The position numbers and the translations under genes were made by a program. Below the pieces are notes generated by a model, which had not been told where the DNA came from, made no database searches, and saw nothing but the letters and a program-made list of their open reading frames with translations. Positions 34,850 through 43,717 of a stretch of 52,527 nt of DNA are shown piece by piece. Source of the stretch: Phycisphaerae bacterium (GTDB lineage Bacteria; Planctomycetota; Phycisphaerae; UBA1845; PWPN01). The stretch covers positions 1-52,527 of the forward strand of contig JAGNEZ010000047.1 in the NCBI GenBank assembly GCA_018003015.1. The letters are read 5' to 3'. Every line of letters begins with the position of its first letter. Positions within the stretch are counted from its first letter, which is position 1.

Positions 34850-35815
34850 TCAGACCCGGCTGTAGTGGTCGGGGTACTTGAGCAGATGGCAACCAATGTT
34901 GTCCGCATAGCGCTGCATTGCCTGCTGCAGTACCTCGGGCGTATCCTCGGCCTTGTCCGGATCAACCAACCCGTCCAGCGGGATCAAATCGAAGTAGAAG
35001 TTGTCTCGAGATACGACGAAGCCCTGGAGTACGGGCACTTTGCAGCGCAGGGCGATCTGCATTGTCCCCGTCAGGAACTCCCGCTCCTCGCCGAAGATCT
35101 TGACCTTCGCGGTGCGCAGATGAGACGCGCGCAGGCGGCTGACGTCCAGGGCGGTGCCCAGGATGTAACCTTCCTGAAAACAGCGGTACAGGTCCCGCGG
35201 GTAGGAGTCCGCGAAGAACATACGGACCGCTCTGAGCTCAGGAAAGCTCTGCTCGTACTTCTCCTGAATGTAGCGGCGCATGGCCCCCTCGTTGCGGTCG
35301 CGGACCCCGGCAATGCGATATCCGAGCATGGCCATGATCTGGATGAGCACGTGGTGGGAGCCGTTGTGGCTCATACACACGTACAGGCCCTTGCCCCGCT
35401 CGAGGGCGTTGTCAATCAGCTCGCGGCGGTGAAACGTGGTGCGCCGGATGATCTCCTCGCGGGGAATCTTGTCGAAGATCAGGTAGAGCAGCTTGTCACA
35501 GCGGGTGCGAACGAAGTGCTGCCAGCAGGCGTAGGTCATCGAGCAGGACATCTCCTTGACGTGATCGCCAAGGGTCGCCCCCAGTCGCTTGCGGAACCTC
35601 CGCCGCCGCTTGTGATTGACCAGCCATTCACAGGTGCCGAAGAAACGGCCGAAGTGGTACAGCCCGCCGAGTCCAAAACACACGGCCAGTCCCCACAGGA
35701 AGCCGCGCACGAACATGAACTTCGTGCGGGTAAACCAGCTCAGCCCGTCCGATTCGACGGGCTTCTCCTCGGAACCGGGAACCGGCGTATCCGAGATGAC
35801 TGGATGGGCGGCCAT
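34850..35815 (-). CDS. LpxL/HtrB-like lysophospholipid acyltransferase
   Basis: 321 residues from ATG 35815 (a GTG at 35827 would add four residues). A hydrophobic segment (FMFVRGFLWGLAVCFGLGGLYHFG) precedes the acyltransferase core. The region around GKGLYVCMSHNGSHH matches the family block that usually reads HxGNWE. The catalytic His is His150, but the acidic residue expected five positions later is His155. The rest (MLGYRIAGVRDRNEGAMRRYI, GYILGTALDVSRL) follows the family order. Likely role: adding an acyl chain to lipid A or another membrane lipid. Single gene on the minus strand. Confidence 0.7.
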   Translation of the reverse strand: MAAHPVISDTPVPGSEEKPVESDGLSWFTRTKFMFVRGFLWGLAVCFGLGGLYHFGRFFGTCEWLVNHKRRRRFRKRLGATLGDHVKEMSCSMTYACWQHFVRTRCDKLLYLIFDKIPREEIIRRTTFHRRELIDNALERGKGLYVCMSHNGSHHVLIQIMAMLGYRIAGVRDRNEGAMRRYIQEKYEQSFPELRAVRMFFADSYPRDLYRCFQEGYILGTALDVSRLRASHLRTAKVKIFGEEREFLTGTMQIALRCKVPVLQGFVVSRDNFYFDLIPLDGLVDPDKAEDTPEVLQQAMQRYADNIGCHLLKYPDHYSRV

Positions 35816-35922
35816 GATGCCTCGCACCTGGACCTCATCTCACCGGGCCTTCGGACGCCGGTGTTCGCACCGGCGGCATTCTATCCCAGGATCGTCGAAC
35901 TCGGCAACCGCGGCCGCAGGGA

Positions 35923-35951
35923 TAGCCAAGCCGTACGCGTTTTCCTATGAT
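35923..35951 (+). promoter_or_regulatory. Promoter placed to give a leaderless PHP-phosphatase mRNA
   Basis: TAGCCA (35923-35928), 17 bp, TATGAT (35946-35951). The ATG at 35960 follows the -10 box by 8 nt and has no Shine-Dalgarno, so the transcript should start at or within a couple of bases of the start codon. Confidence 0.5.
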
Positions 35952-35959
35952 GGCCACCT

Positions 35960-36823
35960 ATGAAGCTCTATGATCAACACCTGCACTCCGCGAACTCGGT
36001 CGACAGCCGATCCGATCCCAGCGAGGTGGTGCGCGCGGCGATCGGGGCCGGACTGGCGGGCGTCACCTTCACCGAGCATTACGACCCCCACGAGAGCGAG
36101 TGGGACGTCTGCATCTACGACTACGAGCGCATCGCCCAGGCCGTGGCCGTGCTTCGGGAACAGTACGGCGACCAGATCTTCATCGGCCACGGCATTGAGG
36201 TTGACTACCAGCGGGAGCGCATGCCCTACATTCTTGATCATCTGACCAGCCATCGGTTTGACCTCGTCATTCTCGCCGTCCATTTCTTCGACGGTCGCGC
36301 CCTCCACCACCGGGAGCACTGGGGCAGCCTGTCGCCGGATGCAGCAACCCGGGCTTATCTGGCCACCGTCCTGGAGGCCGCCCAACTGGCCCTTGAGCTG
36401 GACCGCCGGGGACAACGGCCGTTCGACGTCCTGGCTCACCTGGACCTAGTCAAACGCTACACCCAGCGCTACTTCGGCTGCTACGACGTCGCCTCGCACC
36501 AGGCCGCGATCGACAGTATTCTGCAGACCTGCCTGGCCGCCAACCTGATCCCTGAACTCAACTGCAGCAGCCTGAGGCAATCGCTGCCCGAGACTCTGCC
36601 CGCGGATTGGGCCGTGCGACGCTATGCCGAACTCGGCGGTCGGGCGATGACCTTGGGCAGCGACGCCCATGCCCTGGAGCACGTGGGGGCGGGGCTGAAT
36701 GAGGGGGCTGCCATTCTCCAGCAGAACGCGATCAAGCACCAGGCGATCTTCATGAACCGCCAACGTTATGATCTGCCTCTGGAAGACGAAGACCGCGAGG
36801 TGGGCCATGCCTCCAGGGGCTGA
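35960..36823 (+). CDS. PHP-domain phosphatase (HisJ/histidinol-phosphatase-like)
   Basis: 287 residues. MKLYDQHLHSANSVD carries the first metal-binding His-x-His of the PHP fold; further ligands are in FTEHYDPHES, GIEVDY, ILAVHFFDG, DVLAHLDLVKRY and TLGSDAHALEHVG. The order matches HisJ-type histidinol phosphatases, though many PHP proteins act on other small phosphates. Its cytoplasmic location is implied by the absence of a signal. The stop lies 17 bp inside the next gene, so the two are probably cotranslated even though the next product is exported. Confidence 0.85.
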   Translation: MKLYDQHLHSANSVDSRSDPSEVVRAAIGAGLAGVTFTEHYDPHESEWDVCIYDYERIAQAVAVLREQYGDQIFIGHGIEVDYQRERMPYILDHLTSHRFDLVILAVHFFDGRALHHREHWGSLSPDAATRAYLATVLEAAQLALELDRRGQRPFDVLAHLDLVKRYTQRYFGCYDVASHQAAIDSILQTCLAANLIPELNCSSLRQSLPETLPADWAVRRYAELGGRAMTLGSDAHALEHVGAGLNEGAAILQQNAIKHQAIFMNRQRYDLPLEDEDREVGHASRG

Positions 36824-38744
36824 GAAAACCGGCTCGCATCTCGCTCTCCGGCCGGAATGGGCACCGGGTACCCTGCTGCTCGCGGCCATGTTCGTCGCCT
36901 GGGTGTACGGTCCGGGGCAGGGGGCGGATCTGGCCCCGGTCGTGCCGCTGGACAAGAACGAATGGCTGGGAACACCCCCGCCCGCAGTGGAGCCGGCCGA
37001 TCAGACCTTCCTCATGCGCCTTGTGCGCCGGTCGCTTCAACGGCTCGTGCGCAGCGGCGAGCGATACACCGTGGACTACGTACCTTCCACGCTCGAGGAG
37101 TTGAGATGCTGCGTGTCGGTGACGCTTCGGCGATGGGGTCGCGTGACGGGGCAGGGCCTGTCAGGCTTCGACACCGTGGTGAAGGCCTGCGCCAGCGCCG
37201 CGGAGGCCGCCTTGGCCGATGCTCGCCGAGACGCGCCGCTGGCGGATCATGACCTGGCCGAGACGAGGATCGAACTGGAGTTGATCGGTCCGTTTGAGAT
37301 GATCGGCACCTCCGACCAGCCGACCGAGGAGCTTGCCCGGCAGTACGAACCGCCGGTCCACGGCTTGGCTCTGCGGTTCGAGAGCACCGAAGCCCGCATT
37401 CGGCCTTCCGAGTGGTTCACTGCGGACCTCAAATATGATCCATTGGACGATCAGCACCACGGGCGAGGTCGCTGCGTCATGGCCATCGCGAGACTCCGCG
37501 AGATGATCGAACGCAGGGAACCCGTCTCACAGAACCATCCGGACCGGATCATCGTGCTCCGATTCCGGAGTCTTCATCTCTACGAGCCGACGCCGGGACA
37601 ACCGCCCGTTGAGCTGTTGGCCGGCCTGAGGCTTGTTCCGTCTGCAGACGTTCACCCCGAGAAGCTCCTGGTCGCGGCCGACACCATGGCTCGATTCATC
37701 CGCTTCCGACAGAATGCCGATGGCGTTTTTGCCTACGAGTATCTGGCCGGCCAAGGCATGTATCGAGGCGAGGACCAGAACTGGATTCGACAAGCGGCCA
37801 CGACCTGGAGCATGGCCGTCCACGCCCGAAAGCGAAGGGATGCCGAATCCGCGAGGGCCCTGGACCGGGCGATTGGGGTGTTTCGGAAGATGATTCGCCC
37901 GGTCTCCGGGCAGAGCGATGCCACCTTCCTGGCCACGCCTGACGATGAGAACGGCCTGGGGGCGACCGCCTTGGTCTGCCTGGCCCTGGCCGATGGGCCG
38001 GACCCGGAGCGATACGCCGACATCCGTCTGCCCCTGCTCAACGGCCTGGCCTCGATGCAGGAAGCCGACGGCACCTTCCGCACCCACTTTCCCCCTTCAG
38101 CTCTACAAACCACTCAGGACTACTACCCGGGCGAGGCCCTGCTGGCCATCGCCCGCCAATATGCTCTCGACAGCAGTCCCAGGTGGAGGGCCGTCTGCGA
38201 CAAGTCGCTGCCATTCTACCGTGCCTATTTCCGTCAGAAGCGACCGGCTCCGTTCATACCCTGGCAGGCCCAGGCCTGGGGTCAACTTGCGCGGACCACC
38301 CGGCGTCAGGAATACGCCGACTTCGTCTACGAAATGACCGACCATCTGGCCGGTACCCAGATGGCGCCGCCTCGCCCCATGCTACCCATCTACCTCGGCG
38401 GATTCGACGTCTACGGCAGCGGCCGTCCGGGTGTCAGCAGCGCCGTGTATCTCGAAGGGGCGGTTGACGCCCTGCGGACTGCCGAATCACTGGGCGACCG
38501 CGCCCGGGCAGACCGCTACCGCCGCGTGGTGACCGAAGCGGCGCGGTTCGTGTTGCAGCTTCAGTTCCGTGAGGAAGAATGCTATTATGTGGGTACGCCG
38601 CGGGACGTCGTCGGGGCAGTGCGCAACTCGCCCAGCGACCCGTCGCTGCGGATCGACCACGTGCAGCACGCGCTGTGTGCCCTGCTCGGAGCAGCGGAGT
38701 TGCTGACACCTGCCAGCCGGCCTTCAGCATGGAAATCGCGCTAG
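36807..38744 (+). CDS. Exported AMMECR1-like / six-hairpin fusion protein
   Basis: 645 residues from ATG 36807 (GAGG six bases upstream). A signal or anchor helix spans about 19-38 (GTLLLAAMFVAWVYG). Residues about 60-170 resemble AMMECR1: an N-terminal helix LMRLVRRSLQRLV, a strand CCVSVTLRRWGRVTGQG (standing where AMMECR1 has the LRGCIG turn), then a helix VVKACASAAEAAL and DLAETRIELELIGPFEMIG, like the family's LEIEVSVLSP segment. Residues about 290-630 are a helical (alpha/alpha) toroid with repeats such as FAYEYLAGQGMYR, GLGATALVCLALAD and YPGEALLAIARQYAL, as in six-hairpin or AGE-like folds. The function is unknown; the combination is unusual. AMMECR1-like is a fold-level call. Confidence 0.62.
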   Translation: MPPGAEKTGSHLALRPEWAPGTLLLAAMFVAWVYGPGQGADLAPVVPLDKNEWLGTPPPAVEPADQTFLMRLVRRSLQRLVRSGERYTVDYVPSTLEELRCCVSVTLRRWGRVTGQGLSGFDTVVKACASAAEAALADARRDAPLADHDLAETRIELELIGPFEMIGTSDQPTEELARQYEPPVHGLALRFESTEARIRPSEWFTADLKYDPLDDQHHGRGRCVMAIARLREMIERREPVSQNHPDRIIVLRFRSLHLYEPTPGQPPVELLAGLRLVPSADVHPEKLLVAADTMARFIRFRQNADGVFAYEYLAGQGMYRGEDQNWIRQAATTWSMAVHARKRRDAESARALDRAIGVFRKMIRPVSGQSDATFLATPDDENGLGATALVCLALADGPDPERYADIRLPLLNGLASMQEADGTFRTHFPPSALQTTQDYYPGEALLAIARQYALDSSPRWRAVCDKSLPFYRAYFRQKRPAPFIPWQAQAWGQLARTTRRQEYADFVYEMTDHLAGTQMAPPRPMLPIYLGGFDVYGSGRPGVSSAVYLEGAVDALRTAESLGDRARADRYRRVVTEAARFVLQLQFREEECYYVGTPRDVVGAVRNSPSDPSLRIDHVQHALCALLGAAELLTPASRPSAWKSR

Positions 38745-38796
38745 GCGGTGGCTTGGCGTCCGGACACGCGGAAGCACCGACCGTGAGGGACCGAAA

Positions 38797-39330
38797 GTGA
38801 TCCACGTACACATGCCAGGCCCGGCAGAAGAACTGGCCGCCCGTCCCCGTCGCCCTGACCAGGTCGCCCTGGTCGGCATCCCGACCATTCGGACCCATTT
38901 GCCCGCCGGCCGTCGGCGAACTCACGACGGCCTTCGGGCGGCTCGGGCCATCCCCGCCGCCCTGCTGGTCGTGGCGGGATTGACGGGGTGTAGCCCAATT
39001 CGCTGGGAGGTGAGCTACGAGCGGGCCCTGCAGGTGGCGGCAGAACGGCGCACCCGCGTCCTGGTCGCATTCCACTCCGTGGTCAACGCTGACTGCCGGG
39101 CGATGGACGCCGAAGTGTTCTCCGACGCCAACGTCCAGAAGCACGTTCGCCAGTATGTCCCCGTCCGCCTTGATCCGCTCATCCATCGGCAGCTGGCGAA
39201 GCAGTTCGGAGTCGAGACGGTCCCCGCCTTCCTGGTCGTTCGCCCGGACGGCGCGGTGGTGGGAGGCCGGGGCGGCAGGATGGACGCCGAGCAGTTCGGC
39301 TATTTCCTGATCAGGAGCAGGTTCAACTGA
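38797..39330 (+). CDS. Thioredoxin-fold lipoprotein with a single active-site cysteine
   Basis: 177 residues from a GTG with GAGGGA six bases upstream. A lipobox VAGLTGC makes Cys65 the likely lipidated residue after a long, basic N-terminus (a TTG at 38899 would shorten it). The mature domain resembles the N-terminal thioredoxin-like part of DUF255/YyaL proteins: VLVAFHSVV, then NADCRAMDAEVFSD, YVPVRLD, and VPAFLVVRPDGAVVG. The usual CxxC is Asn97-Ala-Asp-Cys100, so only the second cysteine remains. It lies 52 bp after the AMMECR1-like/six-hairpin gene. YyaL/SPATA20 proteins carry these two folds on one chain, so the pair could be a split version. Confidence 0.68.
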   Translation: MIHVHMPGPAEELAARPRRPDQVALVGIPTIRTHLPAGRRRTHDGLRAARAIPAALLVVAGLTGCSPIRWEVSYERALQVAAERRTRVLVAFHSVVNADCRAMDAEVFSDANVQKHVRQYVPVRLDPLIHRQLAKQFGVETVPAFLVVRPDGAVVGGRGGRMDAEQFGYFLIRSRFN

Positions 39331-39355
39331 ACGGGACCGAGAACGTGCGCGTCTC

Positions 39356-39388
39356 AAGCCCCGTGTGGAGCGCTTCGGCCTGGGGCTT
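39356..39388. terminator. Hairpin in the convergent gap
   Basis: AAGCCCC (39356-39362) pairs with GGGGCTT (39382-39388), 19-nt loop. It falls between the lipoprotein stop and the convergent sulfatase stop. There is no strong T-run, so its role as terminator is tentative. Confidence 0.3.
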
Positions 39389-39476
39389 CCGGTGGGTTCT
39401 ATTTGGTACTATAAAACTTTATATCCCGCTTATTCACAGGCGCAAACGGCGGTTGCGCGATCGCTGCTGGCCGCGA

Positions 39477-40994
39477 TCATGGCCGCGATCGACCTGACCG
39501 GCGGATAGTCTGAAGTCGCTCGTCCAAGCCCTCTGCATCCGGCGACCGATGGGCCGCCAGGTTTCTGGCTTCGGCCGGGTCGTCGCCCAGGTTGTAGACC
39601 TGCGGGCGGGAATCGTTGCCCAGTTCGGTGTGGGTGGCCGCATTTCGCCTGGGGCCCTTGCCGGGCTCAATGTACTTCCAGTCGCCCCGGCGGAGGGCGA
39701 GGGTGCCCGCCTGCTCGACGAGTTCCTCGCGGCCGCCGCGGGAGTCGCCCAGCAGGGCGGGCAACACGTCAAGACTGTCCGGGCCGTCCTCGGGACCCAG
39801 CTTGCGTCCGACCAGAGCAGCAAATGATGCCAGGAAATCGACCTGGCACACCAGGGCCGGGCTCGTGCCGGGCCTGACCCGCCTGGGCCAGCGGATCAGC
39901 ATGGGTACGCGCGTGCCGCCCTCGAAGATGCTGTACTTACCGCCCCGCCAGGGCCCGGCCGGCCTGTGATCGCCGAGTCGGGTCGCCGCCTCGTCCCGGT
40001 AGCCGTCGTCCACCACCGGGCCGTTGTCGCTGCTCAGAATCACGAGCGTGTTCTCTGCCAAGCCCAGCCGGTCGAGGGTATTGAGGATTCGGCCGACGCA
40101 CGCATCGAACTGGAGGATGACATCGCCCCGAGGCCCCATGCCGCTCTTGCCCGAGAAACGCGGGTGCGGAACCCTGGGCACGTGAACGTCGTGAGTCGCG
40201 AAGTAGAGAAAGAACGGCCGGGCCTTCTGTTGTTCAATGAACGCGACCGCCTTCGCGGCAATCGTATCGGCCATATCCTCGTCCACCCACCGGGCCGCCT
40301 TTCCACCGCTCATGTACCCGATTCGACTGATGCCGTTAACGATGGTCTGATCGTGCCCGTGGCTGGGTTGGATCTTAAGAAGCTCAGGGTTGTTTTTGCC
40401 TGTAGGCTCATCGCCCACCGGGGAGGCATAGCTCACCCGGAGGGGGTCCTTCGGATCCAGGCCGACAACACGGTGATTCTCGACGTAAACGCAGGGTACT
40501 CGGTCACCAGTCGCAGGGATCAGGAAGCAGTAGTCGAAACCCAACTCGAGCGGGCCGGGCCTGATCTCCCTGTTCCAGTCTAGGGCTCCGTTTCCGAGCC
40601 CCAGATGCCACTTGCCGACAACACCGGTCGCGTAGCCTGCGTCCTTCAAAACGGATGCCAGCGTCGTCCGGCCGGGCTCGATGATCAATCGGGCATCGCC
40701 GGGCAGGATGCCTGTACCCTTTCGGCGCCAGGCGTACTCACCGGTGAGCATGGCATATCGCGAGGGCGTACAGGTTGCGGCCGCCCCATGGGCATCGGTG
40801 AACCGCAAGCCCTGCTCGGTGAGCCGATCGATGTTCGGCGTCTTGAGGCTCGTGGCCCCATAGCAGCTGACATCGCCGTAGCCGAGGTCATCGGCGTAGA
40901 TCAACACGATGTTGGGTTGCGATTGGGCCGCAAGCCCGGACGCGAACGCCAGGACCAGCGACGCACTGAGAGATGCGAAGATCCGGTGCTGCAT
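39477..40994 (-). CDS. Exported arylsulfatase (S1 sulfatase)
   Basis: 505 residues with a signal peptide (LSASLVLAFASGLAAQS). Metal-binding Asp residues lie in LIYADDLGYGDVSCYG. Cys75 in CTPSRYAMLTG is the residue converted to formylglycine (CxPxR). GKWHLGLG and LSSDNGP provide the conserved Lys/His and Asp/Asn ligands. C-terminus is the usual small beta domain (WKYIEPGKGP). It hydrolyses sulfate esters; the sugar is unknown. GGAGG eight bases before the ATG. Transcribed away from the M48 protease genes. Confidence 0.93.
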   Translation of the reverse strand: MQHRIFASLSASLVLAFASGLAAQSQPNIVLIYADDLGYGDVSCYGATSLKTPNIDRLTEQGLRFTDAHGAAATCTPSRYAMLTGEYAWRRKGTGILPGDARLIIEPGRTTLASVLKDAGYATGVVGKWHLGLGNGALDWNREIRPGPLELGFDYCFLIPATGDRVPCVYVENHRVVGLDPKDPLRVSYASPVGDEPTGKNNPELLKIQPSHGHDQTIVNGISRIGYMSGGKAARWVDEDMADTIAAKAVAFIEQQKARPFFLYFATHDVHVPRVPHPRFSGKSGMGPRGDVILQFDACVGRILNTLDRLGLAENTLVILSSDNGPVVDDGYRDEAATRLGDHRPAGPWRGGKYSIFEGGTRVPMLIRWPRRVRPGTSPALVCQVDFLASFAALVGRKLGPEDGPDSLDVLPALLGDSRGGREELVEQAGTLALRRGDWKYIEPGKGPRRNAATHTELGNDSRPQVYNLGDDPAEARNLAAHRSPDAEGLDERLQTIRRSGRSRP

Positions 40995-41234
40995 GACGCG
41001 GCCTCCAGTCGAGCGTGAGGTGTATTGTCCGCGGGAGGCAATGATACGTCCAGACGGCCGACGAGGCCAGGCACCCGCGATCGCACGCGAACGCAGGGCG
41101 CGAGCGTGAACAGCACGCGGCCTGATTCAGCGGAGCAGCTCGCAGCCGCGAGACTCGCGCCTTCGACTTGCCCAGGTGGCGACGTTCCGCTATCCTCCCG
41201 GCCACATTGCCTGGCACAAGCACGAGGTCTTTCG

Positions 41235-42200
41235 ATGAGCATACCTGCAGAAGACACTGTCGCGGTCGAATGCCCGCACTGCCACGTGACCCTCGGGGTC
41301 AACCGGCAGTATCTGGGCCAGACCATCCAGTGTGGCAGGTGCCGACAGCAGTTGACCGTACCCGCCCAGCCAAACACCGCAGGCGGCACCATCTTCGGCC
41401 GCGTATCGCCCGGCGCACCGCCGCGGACGCCCCAGGCCAGTGAATCCGTGGACATCGAGAGCTTGCGGACCGCCGGCGAATCGGCCCTGCGGGTGGTATG
41501 CCTGGTGGTCAGCATTCTCCTCACCCTGCTTCTGCTTCTATCGTGCTTCGGCATTTTCTACCTTGCTGGTTTCATGCTAACCAGCTGGATCAGCCTGGCG
41601 TTCATGATGGCTCATATCAAGGCTCGCGCCATCCAGGTCACACCGGCCCAGCTTCCCGAGATCCACGAGTCGGCATGCCGAGTCTGCGCGAAGCTTGGTC
41701 TCCAGATGCCACCCGACGTCTACGTTGTCCAGGAGCAGGGCTGGCTTAATGCCTTCGCCACCCGGTTTGCGTCGCGCGACTATGTCGTCCTCTACGCCGA
41801 ACTGGTTGAGGCCTGCGGCTCCAACACCAGGGAACTGGACATGATCGTCGCCCACGAGATTGGCCACCTGGCCTTGGGGCACATCACCTGGGGATGGCTG
41901 CTCTTCCCGGCCCTGTTCATCCCATTCCTCGCCCAAGCTTACTCGCGGGCCTGCGAGTACAGCGCGGATCTCTGCGGCCAGGCCGGTTGCGGGGATTCCG
42001 CCGCGGCCGCGCGGGGGCTGCTCATTCTCGCAGCCGGCGGGCGCTGCGCCCGAATGGCCAGTATGGCGACCTTTTTGCGGCAAGGCCAGGAGGTCGGTGG
42101 CTTCTGGCAAACCGTGATCCAATGGCTATCGACGCACCCCTGGCTGACGCATCGTGTTCAAGCCCTGCACCGAGCCGACCCGATCACGAGCGGCAGTTGA
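41235..42200 (+). CDS. M48-family membrane metalloprotease with zinc-ribbon N-terminus
   Basis: 321 residues from ATG 41235 (GAGG eight bases upstream). An N-terminal zinc ribbon uses Cys13, Cys16, Cys33 and Cys36. A double hydrophobic stretch (about 87-125) anchors the protein. The zinc-protease site is intact: His207-Glu208-x-x-His211 in VAHEIGHLALGH, with the third ligand glutamate in ACEYSADLCG. M48 proteases (HtpX/Ste24-like) degrade membrane proteins or process prenylated ones. It is 36 bp upstream of a paralogue with a damaged motif, so the two probably form one operon. Confidence 0.88.
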   Translation: MSIPAEDTVAVECPHCHVTLGVNRQYLGQTIQCGRCRQQLTVPAQPNTAGGTIFGRVSPGAPPRTPQASESVDIESLRTAGESALRVVCLVVSILLTLLLLLSCFGIFYLAGFMLTSWISLAFMMAHIKARAIQVTPAQLPEIHESACRVCAKLGLQMPPDVYVVQEQGWLNAFATRFASRDYVVLYAELVEACGSNTRELDMIVAHEIGHLALGHITWGWLLFPALFIPFLAQAYSRACEYSADLCGQAGCGDSAAAARGLLILAAGGRCARMASMATFLRQGQEVGGFWQTVIQWLSTHPWLTHRVQALHRADPITSGS

Positions 42201-42236
42201 CTATCACCTGACGAGTTGCCCGGGAGGACAATCCGT

Positions 42237-43586
42237 ATGAGCGAGAACCCAGGACAGCTTCATCCGATGCCGACCGGCGACATGATCGCCGAGACGAGAC
42301 ATCCTCGCGAACGAGTACTCTTTGCGTTCTGTCTCTTGTTCTCCCTGTTGGCTTGGGTCGCGATCGGCATCGTGGTGGTCCCCGAGCTGCTCGAGGATGC
42401 GGAAGGACTGCTCGTCGCGGTCGTGCTGATCGGGGTGATCGGGCTGGTCAGCCTTTTCGTTCGTGCCGCGTTCGTAGCCCACGTTCGCGGCAACGGACTC
42501 CGCGTCAGCGGCGAGCAGCTTCCCCACATTGCTGCGGCCGTGGAGCGGGCGGCGGCCGCGCTCGGCGTCCCCGCGCCGGAGACGTATGTCGTCCAGTATG
42601 GCGGTGTTCGCGAAGCGGCAACCAGGATCTTTCTCGGCTCCAGAATCCTGGCCCTGTCCAGCGACCTGGTCGAGGATCAGGGCGAGGGTCCCGAACTCGA
42701 CATGGTCATCGGACGCGAGGTTGCCCATTTCCGCTACCACCATCTGAGGTGGGGACTGATCCTGCTCCCGTCGATGATTTTGCCGCTCCTCTATCCGGCG
42801 TGGCGACGATCGACGGAGTACACCGCCGACCGCTGCGGGCTTCGCGTCTGCGGCGACCCAGTCGCGGCCGAGCGAGCCATCTACATCACCGCGGCCGGCA
42901 GCGAACTCGGCCGGCGAATCGCACCTGGCGCTTATCACGAACAGGTCCGCTTGACTGGCGGGTTCTTCCTGACCCTCGCTTCGCTGCTCAGTCCCGAACC
43001 GAACACGGTCTGGCGGGTCTCCCGGCTGCTCCAGGCCCTCCCCGAACACGCGGGCACCGCCCCGGCACCCAGGAGGAGCGTTATCGCGACCTTCCTCTCC
43101 GCCTTCATCCCCGGAAGCTCGTTGCTTCGCGGATCCTCCGGTGCCGGAGCCAACCTGCTGATCGCCGTCGCGCTCATTGCGCTACTCATCTCCTTCATGC
43201 TCCCCTCCCTGGCCCGGGCCCGCGAGCTGGCCAAACGCAGCGTCTGCGCGACGCGCATGAGCACCATCGGTGTCGCCCTCGCACAGTATGCCTCGGAACA
43301 CAACGGACGACTGCCCGCCGACCTCGCCGGTCATCTGCTCCGCGCCGGTATCCCGGCAGACACCTTGTGCTGCCCGAGCGGCACAGGCCCTAACTACCTG
43401 GTTGCCCGGCCACCTCCAGGGGGATACACGGCCGCCACGCCGGCAGTCTTCGAGCCGCTCGACAACCATGGCCAAGAAGGAGGGTTCGTACTCTTCGGTA
43501 ACGGCACTGTGGAATTCCTCCTGAAGGCCGAGTTCGAACGGGTAACGGAACCGTACCTGGAGGATGCGACGCCGATCGAACCTTGA
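42237..43586 (+). CDS. Inactivated M48-like protease fused to pilin-like module
   Basis: 449 residues from ATG 42237, with GGGAGG upstream. Two N-terminal helices (about 34-80) then an M48-like domain parallel to the upstream gene: LDMVIGREVAHFRYHH corresponds to its LDMIVAHEIGHLALGH, so the first zinc ligand is Arg160 (REVAH rather than HExxH); the third ligand glutamate is kept in STEYTADRCG. After a linker comes a second hydrophobic helix (about 304-320) ending LARARELAKR, then ALAQYASEHNGRLP (His355), and FVLFGNGTVEFL. These match mature planctomycete pilin-like proteins, including a near version of the C-terminal H-X9-DG motif. Probably catalytically dead; role unknown, perhaps a partner for its neighbour. 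Confidence 0.75.
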   Translation: MSENPGQLHPMPTGDMIAETRHPRERVLFAFCLLFSLLAWVAIGIVVVPELLEDAEGLLVAVVLIGVIGLVSLFVRAAFVAHVRGNGLRVSGEQLPHIAAAVERAAAALGVPAPETYVVQYGGVREAATRIFLGSRILALSSDLVEDQGEGPELDMVIGREVAHFRYHHLRWGLILLPSMILPLLYPAWRRSTEYTADRCGLRVCGDPVAAERAIYITAAGSELGRRIAPGAYHEQVRLTGGFFLTLASLLSPEPNTVWRVSRLLQALPEHAGTAPAPRRSVIATFLSAFIPGSSLLRGSSGAGANLLIAVALIALLISFMLPSLARARELAKRSVCATRMSTIGVALAQYASEHNGRLPADLAGHLLRAGIPADTLCCPSGTGPNYLVARPPPGGYTAATPAVFEPLDNHGQEGGFVLFGNGTVEFLLKAEFERVTEPYLEDATPIEP

Positions 43587-43717
43587 CTCTCCCCCCGGCC
43601 GGAATCACGCTGTTTGGGTCACTCTCGTCGATGCAGCCATCCCGATCCGAGCGATCAGAGGGTTACCGTCGTGAAGCAGGCTGGTCCCAACACCCGCCCA
43701 CCCTCTGGTTGCGACGT

